A stretch of 64,000 nt of DNA, from the NCBI GenBank assembly GCA_903813345.2, contig CAIIXF020000012.1, positions 23,698,184 to 23,762,183 on the forward strand, in the 5' to 3' direction. The notes beneath the pieces are model-generated. The model was given only the letters and a program-made list of their open reading frames with translations, did not search any database and was not told the origin of the DNA. The position numbers and the translations under genes are program-made. The number at the start of each line of letters is the position of its first letter. Within the stretch, counting starts at the first letter, position 1. The stretch is from Owenia fusiformis. Its lineage: Eukaryota > Annelida > Polychaeta > Sabellida > Oweniidae. Positions 47,501-58,210 of this stretch are shown here, in pieces.

Positions 47501-50500
47501 GCAATTCTTGTAAGGCTATGAACCATATTTATGTCTTGCCACTGAGCCCAGTATAATGGCCTTGCTATACCATATGGTACACCAGCTAACCGTTCGGATA
47601 TATCCTTTGCATCTAACGTCGTCGGGAAATACTCATCGCCCCTCTGAACTGCTGTTGTAAAATTCACAACTGCTATGATTGATTTGAAGCCAGCCTCATG
47701 AGCATATTTGATCATTCTGCTTGACAATCTACCTGCTGTGTAGTAGTTCTCTGTTATACGCTTTGTCCACCATATTTTGCTGTCATACTTGATAGCGTCA
47801 AATTCGATGGCTCCACCTAGTGTTAGAAATATATAGCAAGGCATTTATTTGACCTCAAATAACTTATTTACGAACATTCAGAAGGCTTGGGATACTCATC
47901 ATGATAAACCACGACGTCTCATTTCTTCTCAGCCCTGAGATGTTTCAGGTGAAACAGAAAGATGCTATGAGTATCAGAATGTAGGATACTAATGTCCCCA
48001 CAGGCTAAGTACATGTCAAATTAAATCCAAGTGCGACTTGACCAAGTGACGTAGCCAGGATCTAGATAAGGAGAGGCAAAGAGCAAAAGAAGAGGCAAAT
48101 TTAGGCTGAATTGTGTATATTAATACCTTTACACTTTATTTACATAAAAACAATTTTAAAAAATATCTGTAAAATTTTGGTGAGGCAGTTACTTCGCCTT
48201 CCACAAACATGGCTACTTCCAATTTTTGACAAGCTGGAGAAAATTCTAAGTAACAATCCAAGTTCTGCTTAACGTTATATATGAGGGGTGATCAATAAGT
48301 AATGGACGCTTTTTTAAACAGATACTTTTTATAGACCAATCCCTTTGATTTTCCTACCAGTGATACATCATTCAATTATCTATTAATTCTGAGGATTTGA
48401 AGACACAATATAAAATACATGTTGATATATCCTTATTTCCGTGAAGGAGGTACAGGTACCCCGGGACCGACATTTACGTTACATATTCAGTTTCCAGCCA
48501 GTTTGGCAAATTTCAGTTAGATTTGAACTTTTTATATGTAACAAGTGTTGTGTTGTTTGAAATATTTTGCTGACTGGTATCACATAACCATTCGAAATGT
48601 TGAGGCATGCGCAGACCTCTATTTAGTGATATTTTCATTTCAAATATGGCGGCCAATCCGATGTCTGACGACCCTTACAAAGAATCTAGGCAGTTTGCAT
48701 TTTTACCTCCTGTGAAATAACAAGTGGAATTTAGTAGTTGTTTTGTGTTTTATTATCATTCTGCATCGTAATTCTATGTGATGTGGTGTTGAAATGTCAG
48801 CAGAAATACATATCCATACGATAATCGAGTGAATCAGATAACAGATTTTTCGAAAACCCGTCTCGTGCTAAGAGTGTAAAAACTTGTATTAACATGCTCA
48901 AAAGTGCCAATGTGCACATCAATGTCAAGCTAAATCAATGTTGTGTCTAAAACAGGTACCCGATCTACTCAAAACAGCTTGTCATTCACGTATACACGCT
49001 TAGCAAACACGGCGAAATGACCTGAATCTTGGAATTTCGTTCAAGAGCTAGTAATGTTTGCTCCGGTCTTCGTCATAAGTGTTCATCAGACTTCACGCAT
49101 GCGCAGGAGAAAAACCATCAACCAATAAGGTTTATAAATCAATTTTGCGCATGCGCCTTACAACGGTAAACAAATTCGTATTTATAAACGAACCAGTTTG
49201 AGATAACCCGATATCAGTCGGAGAAATCTGACGATCTACGAAACTCACTTCAAAAAATCAAATGCGGACTGACGGCGTATTCTACTATGTTTGGATCTAA
49301 GATTTTCAGTATAGATAAAGTCTTTTATGATCTTTCGAATGAGGTAAGTCTCTAGTTCGAAAGACAATCGTATCAACTTGAACAAAAGTTAGAGTTTTGA
49401 CGAAAAATTTTAACATGCGCAGAAGTCCCATTTTCGTTGTACCACATTGACTGTAAACAGAAAGTATTGTGATGTCAGAGTGTTGTATGGAAGGGGTTTG
49501 CAGGTCAATTTGAGAAAGCATTGTGGAAGAAGGGGTTGGTGAGAGAAGGGAACACCCTACTCCATATGGACAATGAACCTGCCCACAGAATGGCACAGAT
49601 CTCAAAATGTTCAGTAAACAATATCCCTGGACCTCAAAATTGAGCCCTTGGCCAATGCACCATATTGTCCAGATTTGCTCGCATGTGACTTATTTATTTC
49701 TATACTACTTATTTCTATAGAGAAAGGACGACGCAGGTTTATATACATTGATAAAATAAAACAACCCGTGTAACTGTATCTTGCTACTATGTCAGAGAAT
49801 GGATTCAGCCTTGTCTCACAATCTTGAATTAAGAGGATGAGGAATTGTGTACATGTAGCACTTGATGAAACTTATGTAGAGGGCCCTGTAGAATGAATGT
49901 GGCATGAATACCACATAGTGATGATAAAATATTCAAAATTAACTATGGCATAACAAAATGGGGTAATTCATGACCATAATGGTCTGTTTTGTTCAGCCTG
50001 CATTCAACTGCATTGCATGGTAAACAAGCTAAAATAGCTTCAGAATGTTTGACGTTATGTCGGTCCCGGTGTACCTATACATCCTTCACGGAAATAAAGA
50101 TATATCAAAATAAATTAAATGTTTCGTTTTCAAATCTTCAAAGTTGATAGATAATTGAATGCTAAATCACCGGTAAGAAAATCGAAGGGATTGAACTATA
50201 AAAAGCATCTGTGTAAAAAAGCGTCCATTACTTATTGATCACCCCTCGTACTTTATTTGAAAGACCCAGCGTACCTGCGGGACATGCTGGCTTCTCACAG
50301 CCACATGCACACGAACTCAAAGAGTCGACCTTCTCGCTTAGTTTGCAATTAGAGTCCATTATGTTTGCTTTCATCGACGATTTCATGTCTTTCAGTTCAG
50401 ACATCAACTTTTCGTTCTCCGATTTTAAACCAACAATTTCGCCATGCATTTCATTGGCTTTATTATTTCCATCTTCAATCAAAGCCTTTATTTTTTCAAA

Positions 50501-50587
50501 ATCGGATTCCGTTTCATTGGCTCCCTGTTTTGTAAATGGTAGCAGAGCGATTGTATAAATAGTCCCTAATATCCATGGCTGGAACAT
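41531..50587 (-). CDS. gene C: secreted coiled-coil protein with two DUF442/BLH phosphatase-like domains
   Basis: Exons: 50275-50587, 47091-47816, 45659-45931, 43045-43122, 41531-41661. All introns are GT-AG and phase 1; the open frame gives 506 residues. The start is the ATG at 50587. Exon 1 is six codons longer than in A and B, with extra residues after the signal peptide (GANETES) and two more cysteines before the donor. Domain 1 carries LVHCRSAFSST; domain 2 carries LFHCGSGNRA in exon 4 (C457). Exon 3 is nine bases shorter than in A and B near its 3' end. A mariner-like element occupies most of intron 1 and ends 26 bp from the exon 1 donor; intron 2 has the MITE shared with B and intron 4 an extra inserted element. 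All exons are intact, so the gene is probably functional. Role unknown. Confidence 0.8.
42262..43012. mobile_element. 751-bp inverted-repeat element in gene C intron 4
   Basis: It begins TTTAAAGGTTGAATAAA and ends TTTATTCAACCTTTAA, inverted ends of about 16 bp. The empty site is visible in gene B at about 33320. Target duplication is unclear. Internal frames have no recognisable domain. Confidence 0.75.
44295..45010. repeat. 44-bp minisatellite in gene C intron 3, about 16 units
   Basis: Same repeat as in gene B intron 3 but with about sixteen units. First and last units match one to one between the two arrays; the extra units are in the middle and include near-identical blocks with the GAACAATTGTTGATG variant. 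This indicates internal expansion after the duplication. Gene A has the flanking intron sequence (about 27380-27540) but no array. Confidence 0.9.
46040..46994. mobile_element. TA-flanked MITE in gene C intron 2 (orthologous insertion)
   Basis: Same position and ends as 36199-37236 with about 10 percent visible divergence and several small deletions. A shared insertion site means that B and C introns 2 descend from one interrupted intron. Confidence 0.8.
47880..48000. repeat. short dispersed repeat in gene C intron 1
   Basis: TCATGATAAACCACGACGTC followed by TCTCAGCCCTGAGATG and GATGCTATGAGTATCAGAATG recurs near 11937-11997 and in part near 25365-25420. It is probably one short interspersed family. 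Confidence 0.55.
48292..50249 (+). mobile_element. mariner-like transposon with transposase remnant, in gene C intron 1
   Basis: The ends are TGAGGGGTGATCAATAAGTA and the mirrored TACTTATTGATCACCCCTCG, flanked by TA. Plus-strand frames near 49550-49720 give LHMDNEPAHRMAQISK and, in another frame, a YCPDLLACDLF-like motif, typical of the mariner catalytic core. Stops and frameshifts disable it. Intron 1 sequence to its left (48030-48290) matches sequence near 51385-51620, showing where the intact intron continued. Confidence 0.8.
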
Positions 50588-50799
50588 CTTCACCGTTGAA
50601 GTATAAGCTGGTAATGACTTACCATACAGACCATAATAAGTGTACGCTAATTGATTTTTTTGTTTGTGTTATGTCAGGTTTTTATTTGCAGTATTGAACT
50701 ATAAATGAGTAGTTAAACTGAGAGTAAAACAATAATACAATTATAGAATAACAGGTTTTGTCGATATCATAAAATAAACAAAAAAATAAGCCGAACATA

Positions 50800-51380
50800 T
50801 ACCACGGTGTCCAACCCAAACGCTCTTACATGCACGACGGAGCGTTTCATTCACGTGGAACCGCCGCGGAGCGAAATAAAATGGCGACTAATGAAGATCC
50901 CACAATGACCGTCAGTATTGTTTTACTCGTTTCTCTTACATATCATACGTTATGGTGACATATTATGTGCCATTCGATGAACAATACCCTGAGCAAAGAT
51001 CATATTTATTCAACTTCTGGTGGTAAACTGTTATTTGCTTGATCAAAGCTCCGTAGTGTAGATCGAACGAATGTGAAGTAGACGAATTGACCACGAATTA
51101 AACTAGTATTTATGAAAACGTCAATCTTTCTGTCAAAGTAGTAGATCACAAACTCGTATATTCTCAATTGCTAAAATCCCAGTCCGAATCCATTACTTGT
51201 TCTCGAGAAATCTCTTGTTTTCCTCGAAACGCTCTGTCGATTTTGGACACAATTTTAGAACGCTCTTACCATTTTGTTTTGATATTATTTTCAGATTATT
51301 AAAGTAGAGTTCGGAGTCGAATCTATCTCTCAAAAACGTGTTGTACTTGCTAGGCAAATTGTAACTTAAACTTTGAATCT
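50800..51380. other. CpG-containing stretch upstream of gene C
   Basis: Bases 50820-50900 are clearly richer in GC and CpG than the surroundings and contain an ATG in good context (AAAATGGCGACT at about 50878). Short repeats of AACGCTCT occur at about 50819, 51228 and 51259. It may be an inserted element or an unlinked first exon or promoter; no continuing exon was found. Confidence 0.3.
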
Positions 51381-51625
51381 AAAGATCTAAAATTGGGGAG
51401 GCAAAGATCAAAGAGAGAAGCAAATTTAGGCTGAATTATGTATATTACTACCTTTACACTTTATTTATACAAAAACAGTTAAAAAACGTCTAAAATATAT
51501 CTAAAATTTTGATGAGTAATCTGCCTACGTCCATGCTTACCTAAAAAACTACACAGCCAGTGAATATTTTTATCAGCTGGGGAGAATTTTAAGTGACGAT
51601 GTAGGTTCAACTATTTTACTTTACT

Positions 51626-51882
51626 CAAAGATTCGACCTTCTCGCTTAGTTTGCAATTTGAGCCCATTATGCTTGCTTTCATCGACGTTTTCATATCTTT
51701 CAGTTCAGACATCAACTTTTCGTTCTCCGATTTTAAACCCAACGTCTCATCATGCATTTCACTGGCTACATTATTTCCATCTTCAAGCAAAGCCTTTATT
51801 TTCTCGAAATCGGATTCGATTTTATTGTAAATGGTAGCAGAGCGATTGTATAAAGAGTAGCTAATATCTGTGGTCGGAACAT
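51626..51882 (-). pseudogene. gene D: broken first exon of a fourth paralogue
   Basis: Minus-strand sequence from the ATG at 51882 gives a signal peptide almost like that of gene C and then shifts frame. In the second frame the coiled-coil part continues (LKSENEKLMSELKDMK and SNCKLSEKVESLS) before running into stops where the splice donor should be. Upstream sequence to about 52020 also matches the gene C upstream region. No other exon of this copy is present nearby, so it is a dead 5' fragment of an older tandem copy. Confidence 0.85.
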
Positions 51883-52188
51883 CTTCACCGTTGAAGTATG
51901 AGCTAGTAATGAATTAGACCATAATATGTGTACGCCAATTGATTTTTGTTTGTGCTATGTCAGGTTTTCATTTGCAGTATTGTTATAAATGTATTGTTAA
52001 ACTGAAAGTAAAACAATATTGCAACAATAGAATAACAGGAAAGCAAAAAGCAAAGAAAATCATGTCCCCACCAATTAACGATTATAATTTTTCATCCTGA
52101 ATGCCCAACACTAATCAATTGCAGGAACAACATTACATGACGATCCAAAACGACCACCAAGGAATTTACCTAACATGCTAAAAAACAT

Positions 52189-52470
52189 ATCATTTGTAGA
52201 ATTTTATACCATGAAACGGTTACCTGAAAACCTCATATAGATCCATGAAAGGGTTTGGCTGGTAACGCGTAGAGAAAACTTAACAAAAATGTTATCGAAA
52301 TGGAAAGTCCATAATGGCTGTCTAAAAATTTACCCAGAAGGCCCCTCAACTACTAATCAGTTGCAAACTGACGAACGTAAAGACAATATGGCCCAAAGTT
52401 ATGTGGTGTGGTACATAAAGAGGTATAAGTACAGAGATCGCATACAACACCGAATTCTTAAAAAACTGTA
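52189..52470 (-). repeat. remnant of a gene-cluster 3' flank
   Basis: Sequence such as GATCCATGAAAGGGTTTGGCTG and CGTAGAGAAAACTT resembles the region just downstream of the last exon in genes B and C (about 32340-32460 and 41330-41450). This suggests that a further copy of the cluster unit once continued to the right. No exon is preserved. Confidence 0.5.
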
Positions 52471-52789
52471 ATAATATAAAAGGAATTGACAAAATTTTAA
52501 TAACTTCCTCCCGTTAAAGTAGCACTGTTTTAGATTGTATTGGTAGATTTAATATCACTGTACATACTTATTGCTTATTGAGCATCACACAACAGTACCG
52601 TTTATCATTCATTTGGGATTAAACAGGGGTCTAATTTACATATCATTAATTATACAAATTTATTACAAATATGAAAATATGAAAAATTATTAGAGAACAT
52701 TGCTAGGAAAAACCTTGACCTCGGACAGTAGGTGAAGTTTTGCAAAGTTACCATCTTTTGTTTTTATTTTTTCTTCGGCTCCATTGACT

Positions 52790-53661
52790 TACACTCCCCT
52801 CCATAAGTTTGGCAACCTTTTTCCCCCATTGAACTACGTGTTAAAGCCTCTTTACCTTTGAATTTTTATTTACTTAACCTGCGATAAAAATACTTATACT
52901 ATTGATGGAAACGTAATTTGACTTTAATTCCAATACCTCCAAATTTTCTCAATTTTTTTCCTCAATTACAATAGGTCGAAAATTGATGATGAATTTGATG
53001 AATTTTTGAAAATCGACATTCCTATGTTAACCAATGGGAAATGGTAGGTTTGCCGCAAGTCATATGACAGAATATCCATCCATCCGAGTCCTTGCAAAAA
53101 ATACGAGTTAGGCAGGTAATTGAAATTGAACTTTATCTAACAAAAAATTGATATGTTTCTTCAGGTTCAACAAAGTTATAGGGCTTTAAAGTCAAAATTG
53201 TTTTTCAAAAAACCTCTCCCATTGAAATAACACAGGAGACGAAAAATAATTTTCAAAAATGACTTTGAAGCGCTGTAACTTTAATATTCATCAAATAAAC
53301 TCAACACTTAGTGTTCAAAAAAGTTAGACAATTCAATTTTCTATATGAAAATATTTTTTGCTGAATCTTTTACTCAGAACATATCCTGATTTTTGATTTG
53401 CCCTGAACCCTCCATTTCCCATTGGATTACATGAGAATGACGATTTTCAAAAATTCAACAAATTTATCATCAATTTTCGACCTATTGTAATTGAGGAAAA
53501 AAAATTGAGAAAATTTGGAGGTATTGGAAATAAAGTCAACTTACGTTTCCATCAATATCATAAGTTATTTCATCGCCGGTTAAGTAAATAAAAATTCAAA
53601 CGTAAAGAGACTTTAACACGTAGTTCAATGGAGAAAAAACAAACTTATGGAGGGGAGTGTA
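52790..53661. mobile_element. palindromic MITE, copy 3 (uninterrupted, 872 bp)
   Basis: TA-flanked, with complete ACACTCCCCTCCATAAGT ends and long opposing arms. It carries the uninterrupted ATTTACTTAACC site into which the LINE jumped in copy 1, which proves that the LINE there is an insertion. The right arm has a small deletion where GGTTGCC is missing. Confidence 0.9.
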
Positions 53662-53675
53662 ACTTTGGGATATTA

Positions 53676-54004
53676 TCATGTATTTCATACTTGAGTGGGT
53701 TTGGGGTAGATATCACCCCGGAATATATATCATATCTGAGGAGCGGGCAGGATATATTGTATATGTCCCGCCCTAGGCCAAATGCGGGCAGATATAATAT
53801 ATCCATCCCGCTCCCGGGAATTTTTTCAAAAGTTTAAAAAAGTTTAAAATTCAAATGTTACAATTTCATTGTATTGATCTGAACTGAAGGAATATTAAGA
53901 AAATGTTAAATATAAATTGTGCTTTTACAGTATGGGCCTATCTTGTCATTTGAAAAAAAGGTGGTAAAGGTTTTATCTACCCCAAACCCACTCAAGTATG
54001 AGAT
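53676..54004. repeat. foldback element with 26-bp arms
   Basis: CATACTTGAGTGGGTTTGGG near 53687 is mirrored by CCCAAACCCACTCAAGTATG near 53981. The interior has a second inverted pair around CGGGCAGGATATATTGTATA and its mirror. It is likely a small non-autonomous transposon. Confidence 0.75.
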
Positions 54005-54011
54005 ACACCAG

Positions 54012-54150
54012 TTATGTACGGTCGGTTTTGGATACAGTGTTTATCCCGCGGGGAATATGTGTATCTCCCTCGGTCCCTGCGGTCCCTCGTGAGATATACA
54101 TATTTCCCTTGGGATAAACCCTGTATCCAAAACCTCCCAGTACATAACCC
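54012..54150. repeat. near-complete hairpin of about 140 bp
   Basis: GGTTTTGGATACAGTGTTTA with GGGAATATGTGTATCTC on the left is mirrored by GAGATATACATATTTCCC and TAAACCCTGTATCCAAAACC on the right, with GTTATGTAC and GTACATAAC as outer ends. The loop is about 25 bp. It lies immediately after the foldback at 53676-54004. Confidence 0.8.
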
Positions 54151-54748
54151 TTATATATCAATATATGTTAATACAGTGTTAAGTCAATTTCTTCGAAAAT
54201 TCGAAATTAAATACATTGGATTTGTACATATTTTTTGATGACACTTGATAGATCCTTGCAATACTTAAAGTGTAAGAGACAACAGAATAAAAATCAAAAT
54301 TGTTATTTTTCAACTGTTTTTGGAGTGGTACTTTTTGTTGATTTCTTGACAATTTTTTTGTGCTTGAGACAGTAAAAAAATCAAAAACTATTTAATTCCA
54401 CTATTTTCGGGTAGGAGGGTGCAAGGGGGTACGTTGCTATTTAGTGATTCCTATGCACTTCCAAAGTGTTTGTGTCAAAAAATGATAAAAATGTTCCATT
54501 TTAATTTCAGTGAGGGGTGCCATAGGGGGTACATTCGCACCCATCACACCCCCGTCTACCATTTGACCGGCCTATTCATTTATGTATGTTCATAGATTTT
54601 ATGGCAAATACGATCATAAATCAAAAGATCACAAGATCATGATTCAAAATAGGCGTGACAATAAGTGCAACCCTGGTTAACGCCAATGATGAAGCTGATT
54701 AAAAATATGGATTACACATCAAATGAATAGTATTTTCTTACTACACAC

Positions 54749-54976
54749 CGGAATAGCCTGACAACGGTCAGATACCGTTGTCACAAATGGCAGACATAAC
54801 CGTCGCTTCAACTCTTTATAATCACTTGCTCCTCGTTTCATGGGACTTATCATCGCTAATTCTGTGCATGTATTAAGCTCTTGTGATGATGTATCATATG
54901 AAATCCCAATTTCAATCAAATTGGGTCGTGAATCGCCACAATATAGCGTCTTCGATATTGTCAGTGACAACGGAAT
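54749..54976 (-). CDS. possible isolated exon, unknown protein
   Basis: A minus-strand block of exactly 76 codons without stops sits between an AG acceptor (AAATTCAG) and a GT donor (CCG/GTGTGT) and is phase 0 at both ends. Its composition is less AT-rich than the flanks. The predicted segment has no motif I recognise. No neighbouring exon was found, so it may be chance. A short inverted repeat (GACAACGGT and ACCGTTGTC) lies at its left end. Confidence 0.25.
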
Positions 54977-54989
54977 CTGAATTTGTAAT

Positions 54990-56880
54990 AATTTACCATA
55001 TGCCGTTGTCTTTGTAAATTATTTCAAATTTAGATGGTATGAAGTGTTCTCGGGTGAGACATATCGAGGCTAAAAGTACATTTGTAAGCCATAACGTCCA
55101 ATCCAAATGTAGCAAAACCTATTTTGAAAATGTGAAATTAAAAACAGAAAAGATTGATATGTATAGGGATAAGATGGTAACAGTGAGTTACTTATTAATG
55201 AACTTAAGTTTATAAAAACTTGACCTCCAGACTTATGCATGTTACCATAAAACACATTTATATTATGCACTGTTTCTTCACTTGGTAAGGAGTTGCGAGC
55301 TTAACAAAACAAAACAAGAAGACAAAACTGCAATGTAAGTATGTTCGCATGACATTTCAACAATTATAGCATGAAGGCAAGCTGTAAGAGATTCGACAAT
55401 CTCATATAACAATATGGTACGAAATACACAAATAAGTGAAAACCCTAGTAATTCATGGAAAATGTCAACCATTCATTAATTAAAATTAAATTGTCAATGA
55501 CTATTTCATTTTTTTTATATTCTTAACTGCTCTGTTTTTGACTTTTTTATAGTTGCAACAACCATGTCCATTTATTTGTTTATTTATTTTTTTGTCGTTA
55601 CATCATGTGTTTATTCTCATTTATCATACCCTTTCCAACAAATAAATGAATCCCTATTCCATAACCAAATCAGCGCCATACTGTACCAATGTAGTTTCTG
55701 CTAGAGTAACTAAACGTCGTTCATTGTGAGTCTTCCTTTTTCAAAGAATTCATCCAACGCGACATTGGCTGAAATTGCTGTAAAAAATGTGAAAAACACT
55801 CATCTACATAACATATATATACCGACATCAATCACAGCACACAAAACAAGTAGACACAATTACCAATTATACCAAACTCTTGTGGTAGGTATATCTCAAA
55901 TGTGGGGAAGCAGACCAATAACACTAAATCTAACAACACAACATCATAAAACAAACTGATTGAGGTCGTGAACTCTACCCTTTTTCAGCTGTGAATAGTA
56001 ATTTAAAACGAAACTGAATATAATGAAAAAATATTTTAGTTATCACAAGAATATAAGCAATACTGTGCAATATATAAGTACAGCTAGAACACTTATTCCA
56101 ACAGATAAAGGGGGACTTAGGGAATCAAGATTTTGACAAATAAGAGGCCATAAGAATGCTAAAAAAGAAGGTTTGGCTCATATAGACAAGGAATATACAA
56201 CGTATTGGTTTGTATAACGTTTACCAAAAGCAAATAAAGAATGCATAGGCAAGTTGTACTACTAAGAGAATCCAATCATTCAATATAACAAATCTATAAA
56301 GTAAAACGAAACTGAATATTATGAAATGTTATTTAAATTTTAACTGACTCAGGAGTAAAAGCAATACTGAGCAATATTGTTTAAGTTACTAGAATCTCTT
56401 ACACGAAGGTAAGGTAAAATATTAAATCACCGGTGTCAAATTACAAGATAATAAGGTATACTAGTACCTATCATAAAAGGGTAATTTTACGTGTTAGTAA
56501 CGTAATACCATTCGGTATCTACGGTATACCGTATTAAAGTTTACATTGGCGGGTAATATCAGCTTAAATAATTACTTATTTTATAATGGTAATTTGACAC
56601 CGGGTGTGCTCAAATGTAATATTTTTAGTAGTCTGACATTTAATTAACTATTAGATAATCTGCGACTGTCCAGAACAGTTTTGAAAGTATTATTTGTATT
56701 AATTTTTCACGGACATCATCTGGATCTTGTATTATTTATTGGAGAATCATAATCATCTGAAACCCAAGGTTCAACAATAACTTTTATATTACGGTTATTT
56801 AATTATCAATTCGTGGAAAGTGAACTTTTTATTTGCTATAATAACATTCTGTTCTCTTCTACGTTTTGCATTTCAGATAA
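54990..56880. other. AT-rich stretch without recognised features
   Basis: Only short accidental frames are present. I see no terminal repeats, RT blocks or tandem arrays. It may be upstream sequence of the possible gene at 56941. Confidence 0.4.
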
Positions 56881-56940
56881 ATCACTAAGATTGGGCACAT
56901 TTCATTGCATGGTGCAATAACGAAGAAATACTGATCTAGA

Positions 56941-56969
56941 ATGGCAGCCAAGAGTAATTCAAGAAGTAA
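56941..56969 (+). CDS. possible short first coding exon
   Basis: The ATG at 56941 is in good context, encodes nine residues (MAAKSNSRS-type start) and ends at a GTAAGT donor. It is preceded by a T-rich AG acceptor near 56876 that could splice an upstream 5' UTR exon. A compatible phase-1 acceptor is found at about 61634. Evidence is limited to splice consensus. Confidence 0.25.
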
Positions 56970-57239
56970 GTTATGTTCTCTGTTTTTAAATGACTAAAGT
57001 TATTGCACGTGAAGAATTATAGAGAGCAAACAGGTCCTGTCGAAGATGTTAAGAATTCTGCGAAACGTTTTGAACGTTTTGATAAGTAGACAACAAAAGA
57101 CCAATTCAGGAGTCGTGCATTGAAGGCACGAGAGCTTAAACGAACTAAAGTTAAAGGCAGAATCAGATCTAGAAAGATCTTGACAACAAAACTTGACAAA
57201 AATTGTTTCAATTTTAGACATTTTTGGGCTCATATCATT

Positions 57240-57480
57240 CCTTGTCAAGTCTATTCTCTAAAAATTTATGGAAAACTAAAGGTTCCCTTAAGAAAAAAAC
57301 CAATGCTTTCCATAGATTTCCATGAAAATTACTAGTATTCCATGGAAATAACCATGGAAAACCATGAAATAATCTATGGTATTTACCAGTATTCGATGGA
57401 AAATACCAACGGAATTGTCCATGGTAATTACCATGAAATACTGGTTCTCCATGATTTTTGGTCATGACATATCTTGGTCA
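57240..57480. repeat. CCATGG/TACCA-rich repeat cluster
   Basis: CCATGGAAA, TACCATGG and ACCAGTATT words recur in both orientations over about 240 bp. A similar short cluster appears at 63465-63520. The apparent frame here is an artefact of the repeats. Confidence 0.5.
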
Positions 57481-57829
57481 TGTATTTGCATTTTAATATC
57501 AACCCATCAACCATTTTATTTTTTAATTATATAAGAAATCCTGGGATACAAAGTTGCTAAAATGTATCAAATATTTTTATATAATTTCTGATCGAATATT
57601 CAAAGAAAACTTTGAATACCAAGTCCATGCTCCATCCCTACAAAATGTAATCAAGTCCATGGTTTTTGTATACATATCAAAACACCTGGCATACCATTTT
57701 TTCTTGAGAATGTAATCAAGTTCCATGGTCTTTACTTCTTTTAACTTGATGATAGTATCAGATCTAGTGAGCAGCCTTATGGCAAAAACTATTTCAAGCT
57801 TCAGATGAAGCGAGCAAACCGTAACAAAA

Positions 57830-58210
57830 ATATTGTCTAAATTTTTAGATTTTTTGGGTTAATATGTCTATTTTCTAAAAATCTTAAAAATTGGGAACAG
57901 TAGTTCATGTTTCAGTATACAGGTTTCACTGGACAAATTACCAGAAACGCAGGTGTCACTGTATATTTTACCAGACATGCATGGAGTTGATGGCAATCAA
58001 CTCCATGCTTTCTACAAAATGCAATCAAACTTCATGTGCTTTTCTGGTAAAATGTACAGTGAAACCCGGTTTTCTGGTAAATTATCCAGTTAACCTGTAT
58101 ACTGAAACCGACACTACTGTTCTCAGTTCTTTAGAATTTTTAGAAAAATAGACATGATCTTTGCCTAAAATATCTTAGAATTGAGACAGTTTTTGTTTAG
58201 ATTTTTGTTT
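57830..58210. repeat. foldback element of about 380 bp
   Basis: TGTCTATTTTCTAAAAAT on the left is mirrored by ATTTTTAGAAAAATAGACA on the right. Inner pairs around CAGTATACAGGTTTCACTGG and TACCAGACATGCATGGAGTT are mirrored as well. It has no coding capacity. Confidence 0.7.

Noticed and set aside
46858-47844. 328-codon open frame on the minus strand
   Set aside because: It is gene C exon 2 read through its GTAATG donor into intron 2 and upstream through the acceptor. The paralogues and phase logic support splicing at 47816 and 47091.
57235-57465. minus-strand frame rich in HGNYHG-like words
   Set aside because: It is produced by CCATGG/TACCATGG repeats and is not a gene.
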